Assembly: GCF_030053135.1 (NCBI RefSeq)
Contig: NZ_CP125652.1
Span: 1,054,001 to 1,118,000, forward strand
Length of the DNA: 64,000 bases
Direction: 5' to 3'
DNA from: Rhizobium sp. BT04
GTDB taxonomy: Bacteria; Pseudomonadota; Alphaproteobacteria; Rhizobiales; Rhizobiaceae
Below the pieces are notes generated by a model, which had not been told where the DNA came from, made no database searches, and was given only the letters and a program-made list of their open reading frames with translations. Numbering within the stretch: position 1 is the first letter of the stretch; each line of letters begins with the position of its first letter. Positions 26,735 to 36,188 of the stretch are shown here, one piece after another. Position numbers and translations under genes: made by a program.

Positions 26735-28507
26735 CTATTGCACAGACAGGCCAGCGGCTTCAATTCCCGAAATAAAACGCTTTTGATCTTCGGTCCGCAC
26801 CAGCCGCCTGGCGACCTCCTGCCTGATGTTCGGGATCAATGCGGGTGACTCGCGCCTGATCCAATCAAGCTGTTCCTCTGCTTCCTGCTTTTTTCCGAGC
26901 GTGCCGAGAATGGAGAGCAATACGAGACGATGCATCGGATTGTAATTGAGGTCCGACATGCGCGACCATAGTTCCGCAGCCTGCGTATCGCCCCGCATGA
27001 AGGCACAGAGCGCCATTCCGACCTCGTAATATCCGCGTGGTCCGGCATTCTTGCCGACTGCCTCTGAAATCAGTGTGCAGCCTCTATCCCATTCTCCCGA
27101 CATCGACAGGCGCAGGCCGTATTCACCCGCCACCTCGGTATCGTTCGGATTGTTGGCATAGGCGGCGGCGCCGGCGCTGAGGGCCCCGGCCGGATCATTG
27201 CCGAAAAAGTTGGCGAGCATCAGTGCCTGAAGAGCGCGTGCATTCTTCGGGTCGAGCCGCACGGCCTGCTCGGCAAGTTCCTTCGCGAGGTCGAGCGTGG
27301 CGGCCGTCGATTTCGTGTGAAGTTGGTATGAAAAGCGGAACTCGTCGAGATGGATCAACGAAAGAAGGGCGAAGATATTGGAATCGGCCGGCATCTTTTT
27401 CACGGCCTGCTGCAGGCAGGATTTTGCCACCTGGTGAGCCTGCACGGTCATTTCGCTACGGTAGCTATAATAGGATAGCACGCATGAAAAAACGTGCGTG
27501 CTTCCGGCGATGGTCGCGGTATCGGTCTGGAACATGACGCCGAACGGACGCGCGACCGCCGTGGCGATATCCCCGGCAAGGCTCGCTTGCGTTTGCGGGA
27601 TGCCTTGCACCTTCATGTCGGCATCATAATTGCTTGCCCAGATGACGGCGGCATCCGCCCGCCGCACGAGTCTGGCTGTCGAGCGCAGCCTGCTGCCTTC
27701 GAGCCGCACACTTCCCTGAAGGGCATAGAGCGGCTGCGACGAAGCTTCGCCGGTTTTATTCCGCGGCATGGCGGTGACGACAACGATATCATTGAAACGG
27801 ACCAGCTTCTCGATGATGTCGTCGGTCATGCCGCGAGAGATGTCGGAGGCAAGGCTCCCGTCAGAGGCGCTTTCAAAACGCTCGACGATAATGGTAGGGC
27901 GATTATCAGCTCCTGATGTCGTTTCACGCTCCGTGCTCGGCGATCCGACCTGCCGAAGAAGAGCCGCTGCAGAGGCCAGGACAATCACCGCGCCCGCCGC
28001 AAGAAGCCAATATCGGCCCGGCGATAAGCGCCGGTCCGCCTGGTCGGGGCTGATCGTATCCGAGGCCGCACTGATCTGAGCGTTATCGTCGCCTGACGAG
28101 CTTGCCCGATCGGACTGCTTGAGCGGTGACATATCAGCGGGTGCAGCACTGCTGATGACATCGAAGACTGGCGCGTAGCCGCCCTTGGGGATGGTGATGA
28201 TGATCCGGTCCGCGTCGCCGGCGGTCAGGTAGTAGTGTTCCAGTTCTCGTCTCAGCCGGCCGGCTTCGATGCGAACGCAGGGATCCTGTTGGGCATCGAA
28301 GTTCGCGTCTCTGCCAAAAACGGCCTGTGCGATGGTAAAGGCCTTCAGGTGGTCGCGACGGCCTGCGAGCGTTTCCGTGACCACGAATTCAAGGAATTTT
28401 CTTGCCCGTTCGGGAAGGCGGAACTCCCGGCTGGAAAGAATGCGCTCAAGTTGCTGCTGCACCTCCTCCTGTGAGGCGGTGACCCTGTTTATGCCTGCAC
28501 TCGTCAT
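26735..28507 (-). CDS. Winged-helix-like/TolB-like/TPR regulatory protein, paralog 1
   Basis: A 590-aa membrane-anchored protein. Residues 10-115 are a conserved domain (FLEFVVTETLAGRRDHLKAF and ending IIITIPKGGYAPVF) that resembles a winged-helix output domain. One membrane helix follows near 165-185. Residues 205-330 form a TolB/FlgO-like domain (ALQGSVRLEGSRLRSTARLV). The C-terminal 250 residues look like TPRs. The layout recalls CadC-type sensors. Two more members lie at 43975-45765 and 46139-47098. GGGGGA precedes the ATG at 28507. Confidence 0.75.
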   Translation of the reverse strand: MTSAGINRVTASQEEVQQQLERILSSREFRLPERARKFLEFVVTETLAGRRDHLKAFTIAQAVFGRDANFDAQQDPCVRIEAGRLRRELEHYYLTAGDADRIIITIPKGGYAPVFDVISSAAPADMSPLKQSDRASSSGDDNAQISAASDTISPDQADRRLSPGRYWLLAAGAVIVLASAAALLRQVGSPSTERETTSGADNRPTIIVERFESASDGSLASDISRGMTDDIIEKLVRFNDIVVVTAMPRNKTGEASSQPLYALQGSVRLEGSRLRSTARLVRRADAAVIWASNYDADMKVQGIPQTQASLAGDIATAVARPFGVMFQTDTATIAGSTHVFSCVLSYYSYRSEMTVQAHQVAKSCLQQAVKKMPADSNIFALLSLIHLDEFRFSYQLHTKSTAATLDLAKELAEQAVRLDPKNARALQALMLANFFGNDPAGALSAGAAAYANNPNDTEVAGEYGLRLSMSGEWDRGCTLISEAVGKNAGPRGYYEVGMALCAFMRGDTQAAELWSRMSDLNYNPMHRLVLLSILGTLGKKQEAEEQLDWIRRESPALIPNIRQEVARRLVRTEDQKRFISGIEAAGLSVQ

Positions 28508-28770
28508 CGGTTCCCCCAGACTCCGATTGCGAACAACCAGCAGCACGCAGTCCTAAACAATAGTCCCCGTCAGGCGTGACGGCAATGCCGCCCAGCCGAA
28601 TAACCTAACCAACGCTGACCGAATCCCATGAATAGCCAAATGATGGACGTAAGTCACAGTTTACGAAATGCCCGCGTAGGATACCGTATTCTACCGGTGC
28701 CGACATGTATTTTACTGCCTTAGTCTCCAGGCGCGCTCTATCATCGCCGTGTATTCTGGAGGAGCCTGCG

Positions 28771-29238
28771 ATGACATCACCTGAGACCTCTACACCTCAT
28801 CCCATGACAAGCGCAGAGGAACTGCGCAAACGCGCTCTGGAGCTTCAGCTTGTCGAGATGGAGCGCAGCGAAAAGATCAAGGCGCGTGAAGCAAAGAAAC
28901 ACGCGGAGTTCGTCGAGGATTTTTTCCGCAAGCACATTGGCGAAGCGGAACGCGCCGTCATCAAGAGGCTGGTCATGAAAGCGGCCGCAGACGGCAAATA
29001 CGAGGCGCTGATCTACAGCTTTCCGTCGACGTTCTGCACAGACAGCGGCCGGGCCATCAACAACAACCTGTCCGGATGGCAGAAGACGCTGCAGGGAAAG
29101 GCAAAGGAACTCCTCGAACTTTTCGAGGAAGTTGCCAGGCCGCAGGGTTACGGGTTGAAGGCCATGGTCATCAACTTCCCGGACGGCATGCCGGGAGACG
29201 TCGGCTTCTTCCTCACTTGGGAGCCGCCCGTCGAGTGA
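28771..29238 (+). CDS. Conserved hypothetical protein
   Basis: A 155-aa soluble protein. Residues 15-70 are a charged helix, probably coiled coil (LRKRALELQLVEMERSEKIK). The C-terminal half (EALIYSFPSTFCTDSGRAIN) is mixed alpha/beta. I do not recognise a named domain. GGAGG lies 9 nt before the ATG. It is followed by the CYTH gene 25 nt later, so the two probably form an operon. Confidence 0.7.
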   Translation: MTSPETSTPHPMTSAEELRKRALELQLVEMERSEKIKAREAKKHAEFVEDFFRKHIGEAERAVIKRLVMKAAADGKYEALIYSFPSTFCTDSGRAINNNLSGWQKTLQGKAKELLELFEEVARPQGYGLKAMVINFPDGMPGDVGFFLTWEPPVE

Positions 29239-29263
29239 CCGGCAGCAGATAGAGGCGATCAAA

Positions 29264-29767
29264 TTGAAAGCAATCGAGATCGAGCGCAAGTTCCTCGTGC
29301 GTAACGATAGCTGGCGCGATTGCGCCGGCATGTCGCATGTCCTGCAGCAGGCTTATCTGTCTCGAGATAAGAACTCGGTACGTGTTCGCTTGATTGACGA
29401 CCGTTCTGCTTGCCTGACGATCAAATTCCGCACAGTAGGGCTCGCCAAGGACGAATATGAATACGAGATTCCTATTGAGGAGGCACGGGACCTGCTTCTC
29501 CATGCGACGGGCCACGTCATTGAAAAGACCCGCTACCCGGTCCTGCACGAGGGCAGAACCTGGGACGTAGACGTCTTTGCCGGAGCCTATGAAGGATTGA
29601 CGCTCGCCGAGATCGAGATAGCAAGCGAAGATGATCGTCCGGCCCTGCCGAAATGGCTTGGGCGGGAAGTCACGGGCAACAAACGCTATTCCAATCGCGC
29701 CATGGCGGTTGCATCATGCCGCCGCCCGCAGATGCATGGGGCGCCTGACCACGGCGCCGCGCTTTAG
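29264..29767 (+). CDS. CYTH domain protein (triphosphate tunnel enzyme family)
   Basis: A 167-aa protein with the CYTH/TTM signature EIERKFLV at the N-terminus. Later come SVRVRL, LTIKFR and EYEYEIP strand motifs and ALAEIE-like LAEIEI, which line the tunnel with charged residues. Relatives hydrolyse inorganic triphosphate or act on long-chain polyphosphate. The window also holds a polyphosphate kinase 2 gene 7 kb away. The start codon is TTG with AGAGG upstream. The stop codon TAG lies in the edge of an intergenic repeat. Confidence 0.88.
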   Translation: MKAIEIERKFLVRNDSWRDCAGMSHVLQQAYLSRDKNSVRVRLIDDRSACLTIKFRTVGLAKDEYEYEIPIEEARDLLLHATGHVIEKTRYPVLHEGRTWDVDVFAGAYEGLTLAEIEIASEDDRPALPKWLGREVTGNKRYSNRAMAVASCRRPQMHGAPDHGAAL

Positions 29768-29890
29768 AGCAATTCCAGGAAAAGTGCGAAGCGGTTTTTC
29801 CAGGCAAAACGCGAAGCGCTTTTGCCGGGAATTGCGTAAAAACAAAAGGAGAGCGGTCCTGAGCTTCCATTAGAAGCTCAACCGCTCTAA
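29764..29890. repeat. RIME-like rhizobial intergenic repeat, copy 1
   Basis: Starts TTAGAGCAATTCCAGGAAAA and continues with GTGCGAAGCGGTTTTTCCAG, GCGAAGCGCTTTTGCCGG and GAATTGCG, ending in a hairpin that closes with CCGCTCTAA. A close copy lies at 37047-37170. This is a dispersed mosaic element typical of rhizobia. Its first bases supply the stop codon of the CYTH gene. Confidence 0.8.
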
Positions 29891-29894
29891 GATC

Positions 29895-30833
29895 CTATTC
29901 GCTTACAATCGTCCAATTGGTGTCCGGATTGAATTCCTTGATCGCGGCAGCGCGCTGTTCCGTTTGCGGCCCCAAATCGCGTTGATAGATGACGCTCATC
30001 CCGTTGACGACAAAGGTCTGCACGCCGGTCACCCGGTATGTGACCGGCCAGGCGACGAGCGCAAAGCCACCGGTCATATAACCATTGATGACGTAGCTTT
30101 GTTTGCCGCCCAGTACGTTGTCGCCCTGAGCGGTCAGGATGCGATAGCGATATCCGAAATAACCTTCCCCGCGTTTGGCGGCGCCGAAGGCGGCTGTCTC
30201 GACCAGCGCGCTTGCCGGGCTTTCCTCCGCATAGACGCTCGGGTCCCAGTAGAGGCCGTCCAGCTTGCCCGGACTGCTGATCAATTTCTTGGCGAATTCG
30301 TAAATACCGTCACCGTCTCGGTCATCGGATGCATATTGATACTGTGCAGCCACATATTCATGCATCGTGTCGATCGTCGCGAGTTCGTTTTCGCCGATGC
30401 GCCGATTGATGATCTCCTCGAGGCCGCGCTGCGTGTCGAAGGACCATTTCCCGTCTTTGTCCTCAGTCAGCGGAAACGGCAGAGGCCAGAGCCGATCGCC
30501 AATCGCGACGATCTTGGCACCTTCGACGTCTTTCAAGATCATCTGTCGCTCGGCGCCTTCCCGGATCAATCCATAAGCGATCATGGCCTCGTTGCTCGAG
30601 CGCAGCTTGTCTGCGTTCAGACCGAGCAGATCCCCAAGATCCCCGATATTATTGGAACCGAGCACCGATTTCAGCCGATCGAGTGCAAGAGACGGGCTAT
30701 CGAATTTCGGTGCGGGCGTTGCCGCCTTGTATTCGGCGAGATCCGTCTGTACCTGCGATAGCGCCGGCGTCGTCGGCATCGTGCAAAGCGCTGTCGCAAG
30801 CATGAACGAGATTACCATCGATTGACGTCTCAT
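29895..30833 (-). CDS. DUF2950 family exported protein
   Basis: A 312-aa protein with a signal peptide (MRRQSMVISFMLATALCTMP, then cleavage after TPALSQ). The body matches DUF2950, with KDGKWSFDTQRGLEEIINRR and DPSVYAEESPASALVETAAF. The function is unknown. It overlaps or abuts the DUF3300 gene upstream, so the two are co-transcribed; this pairing is common. GGAG lies 7 nt before the ATG at 30833. Confidence 0.9.
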   Translation of the reverse strand: MRRQSMVISFMLATALCTMPTTPALSQVQTDLAEYKAATPAPKFDSPSLALDRLKSVLGSNNIGDLGDLLGLNADKLRSSNEAMIAYGLIREGAERQMILKDVEGAKIVAIGDRLWPLPFPLTEDKDGKWSFDTQRGLEEIINRRIGENELATIDTMHEYVAAQYQYASDDRDGDGIYEFAKKLISSPGKLDGLYWDPSVYAEESPASALVETAAFGAAKRGEGYFGYRYRILTAQGDNVLGGKQSYVINGYMTGGFALVAWPVTYRVTGVQTFVVNGMSVIYQRDLGPQTEQRAAAIKEFNPDTNWTIVSE

Positions 30834-30862
30834 GATGTAACTCCATGGGCTCGTAAGGGGTG

Positions 30863-32251
30863 TCATCGCCGCCCGCCGCCACCGCGGCCACCACCACCGC
30901 GGCCGCCGCCGCCGCCGCGAGACGGCATCGGGCGCGAGTGCTGAACGGGACGGGCTGCCGGGCGGTGAGCGCCCATGCTTTGCGCGCCTCGTTTCGAGGC
31001 GACGGTCTGCTGGCGGCCGGACTGCACGTTGCCAAGTGCGCTCGACTGGCGTCCGCGATTGTCGGGCCGGGCAGCCATCTGCGGTTTGCTGGGTTTCTTG
31101 ACGGATTTCTGTGCGGGCTTGGCGGAGGGGCGATTAGCCGAATTTTGAGAACGGGTTTCGGGCCGGGATACGTTCTGACGATTGGCCGCCGTCGGCCTGT
31201 TTGCCTGCGGTTTGGCCTTCAGCCCTTGCGCCGTATTTTTTCGGATATCTTCCGCGCGAGCGGCCGTCCCGCGATTGCCCGGCCTCTGACCCGCCTGCAT
31301 ATCTGCGGCCTTGTTGCGCAGTTGATTGCGATTGTCGGCCTGAAGTCCCGACTTGATCGCCGACCGGTCCAGCTTGGCAAGTTGGTCTTTGCCGATGCTC
31401 AGCTTGCTGCGGTCGACATTCGCCCAGTCGACGTCGTTCCACTTCATTTTTCCGTTGAAGTTGCGATCATTCAGGCAATTGTTGCAATCGATGTCGATAT
31501 CGCCGTCCCAGCGACCACCCCATACGCCCCAGTCGTCCCAATTGACGACGGCCGCCCAGGCAAGCCCGGTGACCGCGCCGGCAAAGAACGCTGCGCCCGG
31601 ATAGTAATAGCTGTCGTAATAATCGGGATAATAGGAGATCGGCGCCGCGGCATAGTCCGGTTCATAAAGCATTTCCGGCGGATATTGGGGGATATAGATC
31701 TTCTCGGGATCGGTCGGCCGGATAATGACGTTGTCGTTTTCGGTGACGACCGTCACCTTGTCATCCGTCTTGATGATGTTCTTTGCCACCGCCTCGTCGC
31801 GAAGCTGCTGGATGGCAATCAGCACGTCCTTCTGCTGATTGGCGAGCGCATCGGCGAGTGATTGAGTCCAATCGAGATCCTCGCTCATCATCTTGATGAT
31901 GTCAGGGTAGTTGAGCAGCGAAACGACGCTGCCGTCCCAATCGCTTTTGGGCTTGAGATCGGAATTTTTCTTTTTCGCTTCCAGGAAACGCTGCGCTTCG
32001 ATAATCTGCAGGGGAAAGAGGGAGGCGGCCGAAATCGCCGCGACCAGTTCGTCGGGATAAAGCGCGATCCGCGCCACCAGCACCTCGAGATCATCCTCCG
32101 AAAGAAGGGTAGCCGCGGGCTGCTCTGCGCCCGTCTGGGTGGGCGCCGCAGCCGGCGCAGGGGCCTGTGCTCGCACGGGGAAGGCTGGCTGCAGCGCAAT
32201 GATCGCCAGAGCCGACAACCCACCAAGCAGTTTGCGGGAAATTGCTTTCAT
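30863..32251 (-). CDS. DUF3300 family exported protein with Gly/Arg-rich tail
   Basis: A 462-aa protein with a signal peptide (residues 1-28, ending PVRAQA). The DUF3300 core lies at residues 48-230 and includes ARIALYPDELVAAISAASLF and LLNYPDIIKMMSEDLDWTQS. The C-terminal 130 residues are low-complexity and basic, ending in repeated GGGGR units. The tail may bind nucleic acid or envelope polymers; that is speculation. It is transcribed with DUF2950 and probably with the small gene upstream. Confidence 0.9.
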   Translation of the reverse strand: MKAISRKLLGGLSALAIIALQPAFPVRAQAPAPAAAPTQTGAEQPAATLLSEDDLEVLVARIALYPDELVAAISAASLFPLQIIEAQRFLEAKKKNSDLKPKSDWDGSVVSLLNYPDIIKMMSEDLDWTQSLADALANQQKDVLIAIQQLRDEAVAKNIIKTDDKVTVVTENDNVIIRPTDPEKIYIPQYPPEMLYEPDYAAAPISYYPDYYDSYYYPGAAFFAGAVTGLAWAAVVNWDDWGVWGGRWDGDIDIDCNNCLNDRNFNGKMKWNDVDWANVDRSKLSIGKDQLAKLDRSAIKSGLQADNRNQLRNKAADMQAGQRPGNRGTAARAEDIRKNTAQGLKAKPQANRPTAANRQNVSRPETRSQNSANRPSAKPAQKSVKKPSKPQMAARPDNRGRQSSALGNVQSGRQQTVASKRGAQSMGAHRPAARPVQHSRPMPSRGGGGGRGGGGRGGGGRR

Positions 32252-32293
32252 CGCACATGGACCTCCCTAGAATCAGTTGAATGACGGATGCGT

Positions 32294-32608
32294 TCACGGA
32301 GATTTCGGGCCGATGACGGGTGACCGCCGGAGCATCACAATTTTCGATTGTAAAATCGCCTCCCTCATCTCTTTTAACAGGGCATCGACCAGGCCTGCAT
32401 ATTCCAGCCGCCGCGCTTCTCTCAACGTGTCGGGCAACTGTTCGACATGCGCCAGAGCCTGCGCTGCGGCAGCGAGATCCTCGCACATGCTGTGAAAGGC
32501 CTCATCGACGTAGAAAAGCCGCTGCACCAGCCTCGCCTGGTCGGGAAAATAAGCCTCTGCCGTTTCAAGGACGGACAAATATGTCGAACCAGTTTCTCCC
32601 GACGCCAT
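32294..32608 (-). CDS. Small hypothetical protein upstream of DUF3300
   Basis: A 104-aa soluble, all-helical protein (SMCEDLAAAAQALAHVEQLP). No family is recognised. It lies 42 nt upstream of the DUF3300 gene on the same strand and is likely the first gene of that operon. Its promoter would lie in the 312-bp region shared with the YiaW-like gene. It resembles the 78-aa gene at 38386 in size and charge only. Confidence 0.6.
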   Translation of the reverse strand: MASGETGSTYLSVLETAEAYFPDQARLVQRLFYVDEAFHSMCEDLAAAAQALAHVEQLPDTLREARRLEYAGLVDALLKEMREAILQSKIVMLRRSPVIGPKSP

Positions 32609-32682
32609 CTCCGCCCCCGCCGACGAAACTGCACTAAGCAGTCCGGAAACTATATAACAGGCGAACCGTCTGGAGACGTAAA

Positions 32683-32698
32683 ATACGCGATCCTACGG
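32683..32698 (+). promoter_or_regulatory. Shared promoter motif, copy without clear -10
   Basis: ATACGCGATCCTACGG matches the 16-bp motif found at four other places at 14 of 16 positions of the site 140 bp downstream. No good -10 hexamer lies 37 bp further, so this copy may be an auxiliary site for the divergent intergenic region. Confidence 0.5.
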
Positions 32699-32822
32699 CA
32701 GCCGGCTTCCGCGAGGCGCATCCCATCCGAGACGGCGAACGGGATTCGTCGCCGATCTCGCACCTTTGCTTCCCACGCTGACAAATTCCCCGGCGGATCG
32801 TCCGCGAACGCCCCGATAGAGA

Positions 32823-32865
32823 TTACGCGATGCTACGGGCCTTTGCCCCGAAACGGGCCTACAAT
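32823..32865 (+). promoter_or_regulatory. Shared-motif promoter of the YiaW/YiaV-like operon
   Basis: TTACGCGATGCTACGG at 32823-32838, then TACAAT at 32860-32865. The distance from motif start to -10 is 37 bp, so the motif would span about -49 to -34, overlapping the -35 region as an activator site would. Confidence 0.6.
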
Positions 32866-32920
32866 TCCCCCTTCGCTTGCGATCGACGGCTCGGGGAGAC
32901 CAAGCCGGAAGGGAGGGGTC

Positions 32921-33262
32921 GTGTTTCTCGACTATTTTGCCTTGGGCGTATTGGCCTTTGTCGTGGTCACCCTTTTCTATGCCGTGATTGCCATTCACGA
33001 CATTCCACATCTGATCGCTAAGGCGCGCAATCACCCCCATCAGGATGCCATCCATATCGCCGGATGGGTCAGCCTCTTCACGCTTCATGCGATCTGGCCG
33101 TTTCTGTTCATCTGGGCAACGCTTTACCGTGAAGACCGCGGCTGGGGTATCCGGCAGGACGGAAAATTATCGGCGGAAGGCGAAGCGAATGCGGAAATTG
33201 CTCGTCTCCATGCCCGGATCTCCGAGCTCGAGGCGCAAACGCCGGAGAAGGAGACCGCCTGA
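32921..33262 (+). CDS. DUF3302 inner-membrane protein (YiaW-like)
   Basis: A 113-aa protein with two membrane helices (LDYFALGVLAFVVVTLFYAV and SLFTLHAIWPFLFIWATLYR), followed by a short coiled coil. It matches DUF3302, whose E. coli member YiaW is encoded with the HlyD-like YiaV. Here too the HlyD-like gene follows directly, with a 1-nt overlap. The start is the GTG at 32921 with GGGAGGGG just upstream. The pair probably forms an envelope complex of unknown substrate. Confidence 0.87.
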   Translation: MFLDYFALGVLAFVVVTLFYAVIAIHDIPHLIAKARNHPHQDAIHIAGWVSLFTLHAIWPFLFIWATLYREDRGWGIRQDGKLSAEGEANAEIARLHARISELEAQTPEKETA

Positions 33263-34419
33263 TGGATCTGCTCCTCATACTGACCTATGCCGCGATCTGC
33301 TGGACGATCTTCAAAGTATTCAGGATTCCGGTGAACCAGTGGACGCTCGCGACGGCCGTCCTCGGCGGGATCTTCCTCATCTCCACCCTGCTGCTGTTGA
33401 TGAGCTACAATCATCCCTATTCGAGCGACGGGCGCATCTATTTCACCTCGGCTCCCGTTATTCCCGTCGTCGGGGGGCAGGTCGTCGAGGTGCCGGTGAC
33501 ACCGAATGCACCCTTGAAGAAGGGCGACATCCTCTTTCGCATCGATCCCCGGCCCTATCAGTTCGTGGTCGATCAGAAGAAAGCCGCACTCGCCGAAGCC
33601 GAGCAGTCGGTTCTGCAATTGAAAGCGGCCGTGGACGCAGCCAATGCGGCGGTCACCGGCGCCGAGGCCTCGAGGGACAGGTCCCTGCAGGCCTTCGAAA
33701 AATTCCAGCAGTCGAACGAGAATGCAAAGTCGAGCGGCAGGGGCGCGGTCTTTTCCGAACTCGAGGTCGAAAACCGGCGCGGCATCTATCTGACGTCGGA
33801 AGCTACGGTCGACACCGCCCGCGCACAAGCCGCGCAGGCAAGACTCGCCTACGAGTCTGACATCAACGGAACCAACCCGACGGTTGCAAGGCTGCAGGCG
33901 GAACTGAACAATGCCGAATACGAGCTTGATCAGACGGTGGTGCGGGCGCCGACCGACGGCTACGTCACGCAGGTCTTCCTCCGCCCTGGAATGATGGCCA
34001 ATCCCCTTCCGCTGCGGCCCGTCATGGTCTTCATCGACAGTCAGGACCGCATGCTGGGTGCAGCCTTCATCCAGAATTCGCTGCAGCGCGTCCACGTCGG
34101 CGACGAGGCCGAGGTTGCCTTCAAAGCCGTACCCGGCAAGATATTCAAGGCGCGGGTGCAAGAGGTCATCGATGTGATGGCCCAGGGCCAGTTGCAGCCG
34201 AGCGGCGCGCTGATCGACCCGCAATCGCCCGAGCGCCTATCACCCGGACAAACACTGGCTCGGATCGAGCTGCTCGAAAACACCGATGATTATCAACTGC
34301 CGGGCGGCGTGGTCGCGGAGGTCGCGGTCTACACCCACCATTGGCACCATGTCGCCGTCCTGCGCAAGGTGCTGCTGCGCATGAGCAGCTGGATGAACTA
34401 CGTGTTCCTCGAACATTGA
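33262..34419 (+). CDS. HlyD/EmrA-family membrane fusion protein (YiaV-like)
   Basis: A 385-aa periplasmic adaptor. Two N-terminal membrane helices (residues 3-50) are followed by a biotinyl-lipoyl-like half (VIPVVGGQVVEVPVTPNAPL), a long coiled-coil hairpin (residues 105-210), the second lipoyl half (ELDQTVVRAPTDGYVTQVFL) and a beta-barrel domain. Its partner is the DUF3302 protein encoded just upstream. No outer-membrane factor or ABC/MFS exporter is adjacent, and the next gene is a SulP transporter. Confidence 0.9.
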   Translation: MDLLLILTYAAICWTIFKVFRIPVNQWTLATAVLGGIFLISTLLLLMSYNHPYSSDGRIYFTSAPVIPVVGGQVVEVPVTPNAPLKKGDILFRIDPRPYQFVVDQKKAALAEAEQSVLQLKAAVDAANAAVTGAEASRDRSLQAFEKFQQSNENAKSSGRGAVFSELEVENRRGIYLTSEATVDTARAQAAQARLAYESDINGTNPTVARLQAELNNAEYELDQTVVRAPTDGYVTQVFLRPGMMANPLPLRPVMVFIDSQDRMLGAAFIQNSLQRVHVGDEAEVAFKAVPGKIFKARVQEVIDVMAQGQLQPSGALIDPQSPERLSPGQTLARIELLENTDDYQLPGGVVAEVAVYTHHWHHVAVLRKVLLRMSSWMNYVFLEH

Positions 34420-34452
34420 TGCGTGCCAGCAGCAAAGGATAAGGAGCCAGCG

Positions 34453-36162
34453 GTGATAGGAAGTCTTCCGATGATGAGGGGCTTGGCCGGCTTCAACAGA
34501 GAGTGGCTCCGCAGTGACATCCCGGCCGGGCTGTCGATCGCCGCAGTCGGCTTGCCGAGCGCCATCGCCTATCCCGCCATCGCCGGCCTACCGCCGGAGA
34601 CCGGCATTTATGCCAGCATCGTCGCCCCGATCGCCTATGCGATCTTTGGTCCTTCCCGGCTTTTGGTCGTCGGGCCCGACGCTGCGACCATGACCGTCCT
34701 GGCCGCCGCCATGGGCGCCATCATCGCGGCCGAACCCACGGCGGCAGGTGCCGACAGGGTCGCCATCGCGTCCGCCCTTGCGCTTGGCGTCGGCGTCTTC
34801 TGCATCGCGGCGAAATTGCTGAGGCTCGGCGTTCTCGCGAGCTTTCTGTCCCGTCCAATTCTGGTGGGCTTCTTCGCCGGCGTATCGCTCTCGATCCTTG
34901 TCGGACAAATCGGTCGCTTCACCGGAGTGAAGATCGAATCGGACGGACTGATCCCGCCGCTTGTCGAAATGCTCGCCAAGAGCAGCTTGATCCACTGGCC
35001 TTCGCTCGTTCTCGGCCTCATCATGTTCGCCCTGTTATGGATCGTCCGAGCCTTCCGGTTCAGAGTTCCGGGCCCTGTCCTGGTGGTTGTCCTCTCGGTC
35101 GTCCTTTCAGCGATCTTCGACTTCCAAGGCCGGGGGATTGCCGTTGTCGGCGATATCCCAAGCGGACTGCCGAGCCTATCCCTGCCTGCATTGCATCAGA
35201 TGCCTCTCGATAAGATCGTTCTCGGTTCGGCCGCGATCTTTCTCGTCAGCTTCGGCGCAGGCATCGTCGCGGCAAGAAGCTTCGGGTCACGGACCGGAGA
35301 GGAGGTCGACGCCAATCAGGAATTGATCGGACTTGGCGCCGCCAATATCGCGCCCGGCTTGTTCGGTTCGTTTCCCGTCAGCGTCTCGGATTCCCGAACC
35401 GCGATAAACTTGTCGACGGGCGGCGTCTCTCAGGTGGCAGGGCTGGTATCGGCCGCGACGCTGATCGCCGCGCTTGTTTTCCTTCAGGGTGCGCTGCGGA
35501 TACTCCCCATTCCCGCGCTCGCCGCAATCCTCGCGACGGCGGCGATCAGCCTCATCGATATTCACGAATTGAAAAAGATCTGGCGCATCAGCCGCATGGA
35601 ATTCATTTTTGCGCTGATCGCCATGTGGGGCGCAATCAGCTTCGGTGTTCTCAACGGCGTCATCGTCGCGGTTGCGGCAACGCTCGTCTATCTATTGCGT
35701 CAGACGATGTTTCCCCGCGACGGTCTTCTTGGCCGTATCGAAGGGCGGCACGGCTTTTTCGATCTCGCCCGCTTTCCGGAAGCTCGCCCCATCGAGGGCG
35801 CCGCCGTCTTCGCCATCCAAGGCAGCATTCTGTTTTACAACGCCGATTACGTGCGCATGCGGCTGACATCGGTAGCGAAGGGACTTCCTGCCGAAACCAG
35901 ATGCCTCGTGCTCGATGCCAGCGCCATCACGCATATCGACAGCACCGGCGCAGCCGCGCTCGATGCCGTGGCCGAGATCCTGGCAAAGCGGAATATCGTC
36001 TTCGCAATGAGCGACCTCGGCGAACAAAGCCGCGGCATCCTTGAGCGCGCGGGGGTCGTCGAAGCGATCGGCGTCCACAATCTTTTCAACGGCAGGGAAG
36101 AGGCCTTGCGAGCGCTGATCGGAAGTGGCGGCGAGGCCAGCGGCACCGCGTCGGCAGGCTAG
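34453..36162 (+). CDS. SulP-family anion transporter with STAS domain
   Basis: A 569-aa inner-membrane transporter for sulfate, bicarbonate or another anion. The SulP signature AYPAIAGLPPETGIYASIVA is at residues 34-53, with about 11 membrane helices. The C-terminal 110 residues form a STAS domain, with the DSTG-containing loop ASAITHIDSTGAAALD. I start at the GTG at 34453 because AAGGAG lies 6 nt before it; a GTG at 34423 is less likely. It is co-transcribed with the HlyD-like gene upstream and PPK2 downstream. Confidence 0.92.
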   Translation: MIGSLPMMRGLAGFNREWLRSDIPAGLSIAAVGLPSAIAYPAIAGLPPETGIYASIVAPIAYAIFGPSRLLVVGPDAATMTVLAAAMGAIIAAEPTAAGADRVAIASALALGVGVFCIAAKLLRLGVLASFLSRPILVGFFAGVSLSILVGQIGRFTGVKIESDGLIPPLVEMLAKSSLIHWPSLVLGLIMFALLWIVRAFRFRVPGPVLVVVLSVVLSAIFDFQGRGIAVVGDIPSGLPSLSLPALHQMPLDKIVLGSAAIFLVSFGAGIVAARSFGSRTGEEVDANQELIGLGAANIAPGLFGSFPVSVSDSRTAINLSTGGVSQVAGLVSAATLIAALVFLQGALRILPIPALAAILATAAISLIDIHELKKIWRISRMEFIFALIAMWGAISFGVLNGVIVAVAATLVYLLRQTMFPRDGLLGRIEGRHGFFDLARFPEARPIEGAAVFAIQGSILFYNADYVRMRLTSVAKGLPAETRCLVLDASAITHIDSTGAAALDAVAEILAKRNIVFAMSDLGEQSRGILERAGVVEAIGVHNLFNGREEALRALIGSGGEASGTASAG

Positions 36163-36188
36163 GATATGTTCGCGCAAGGGAGAGAGAA

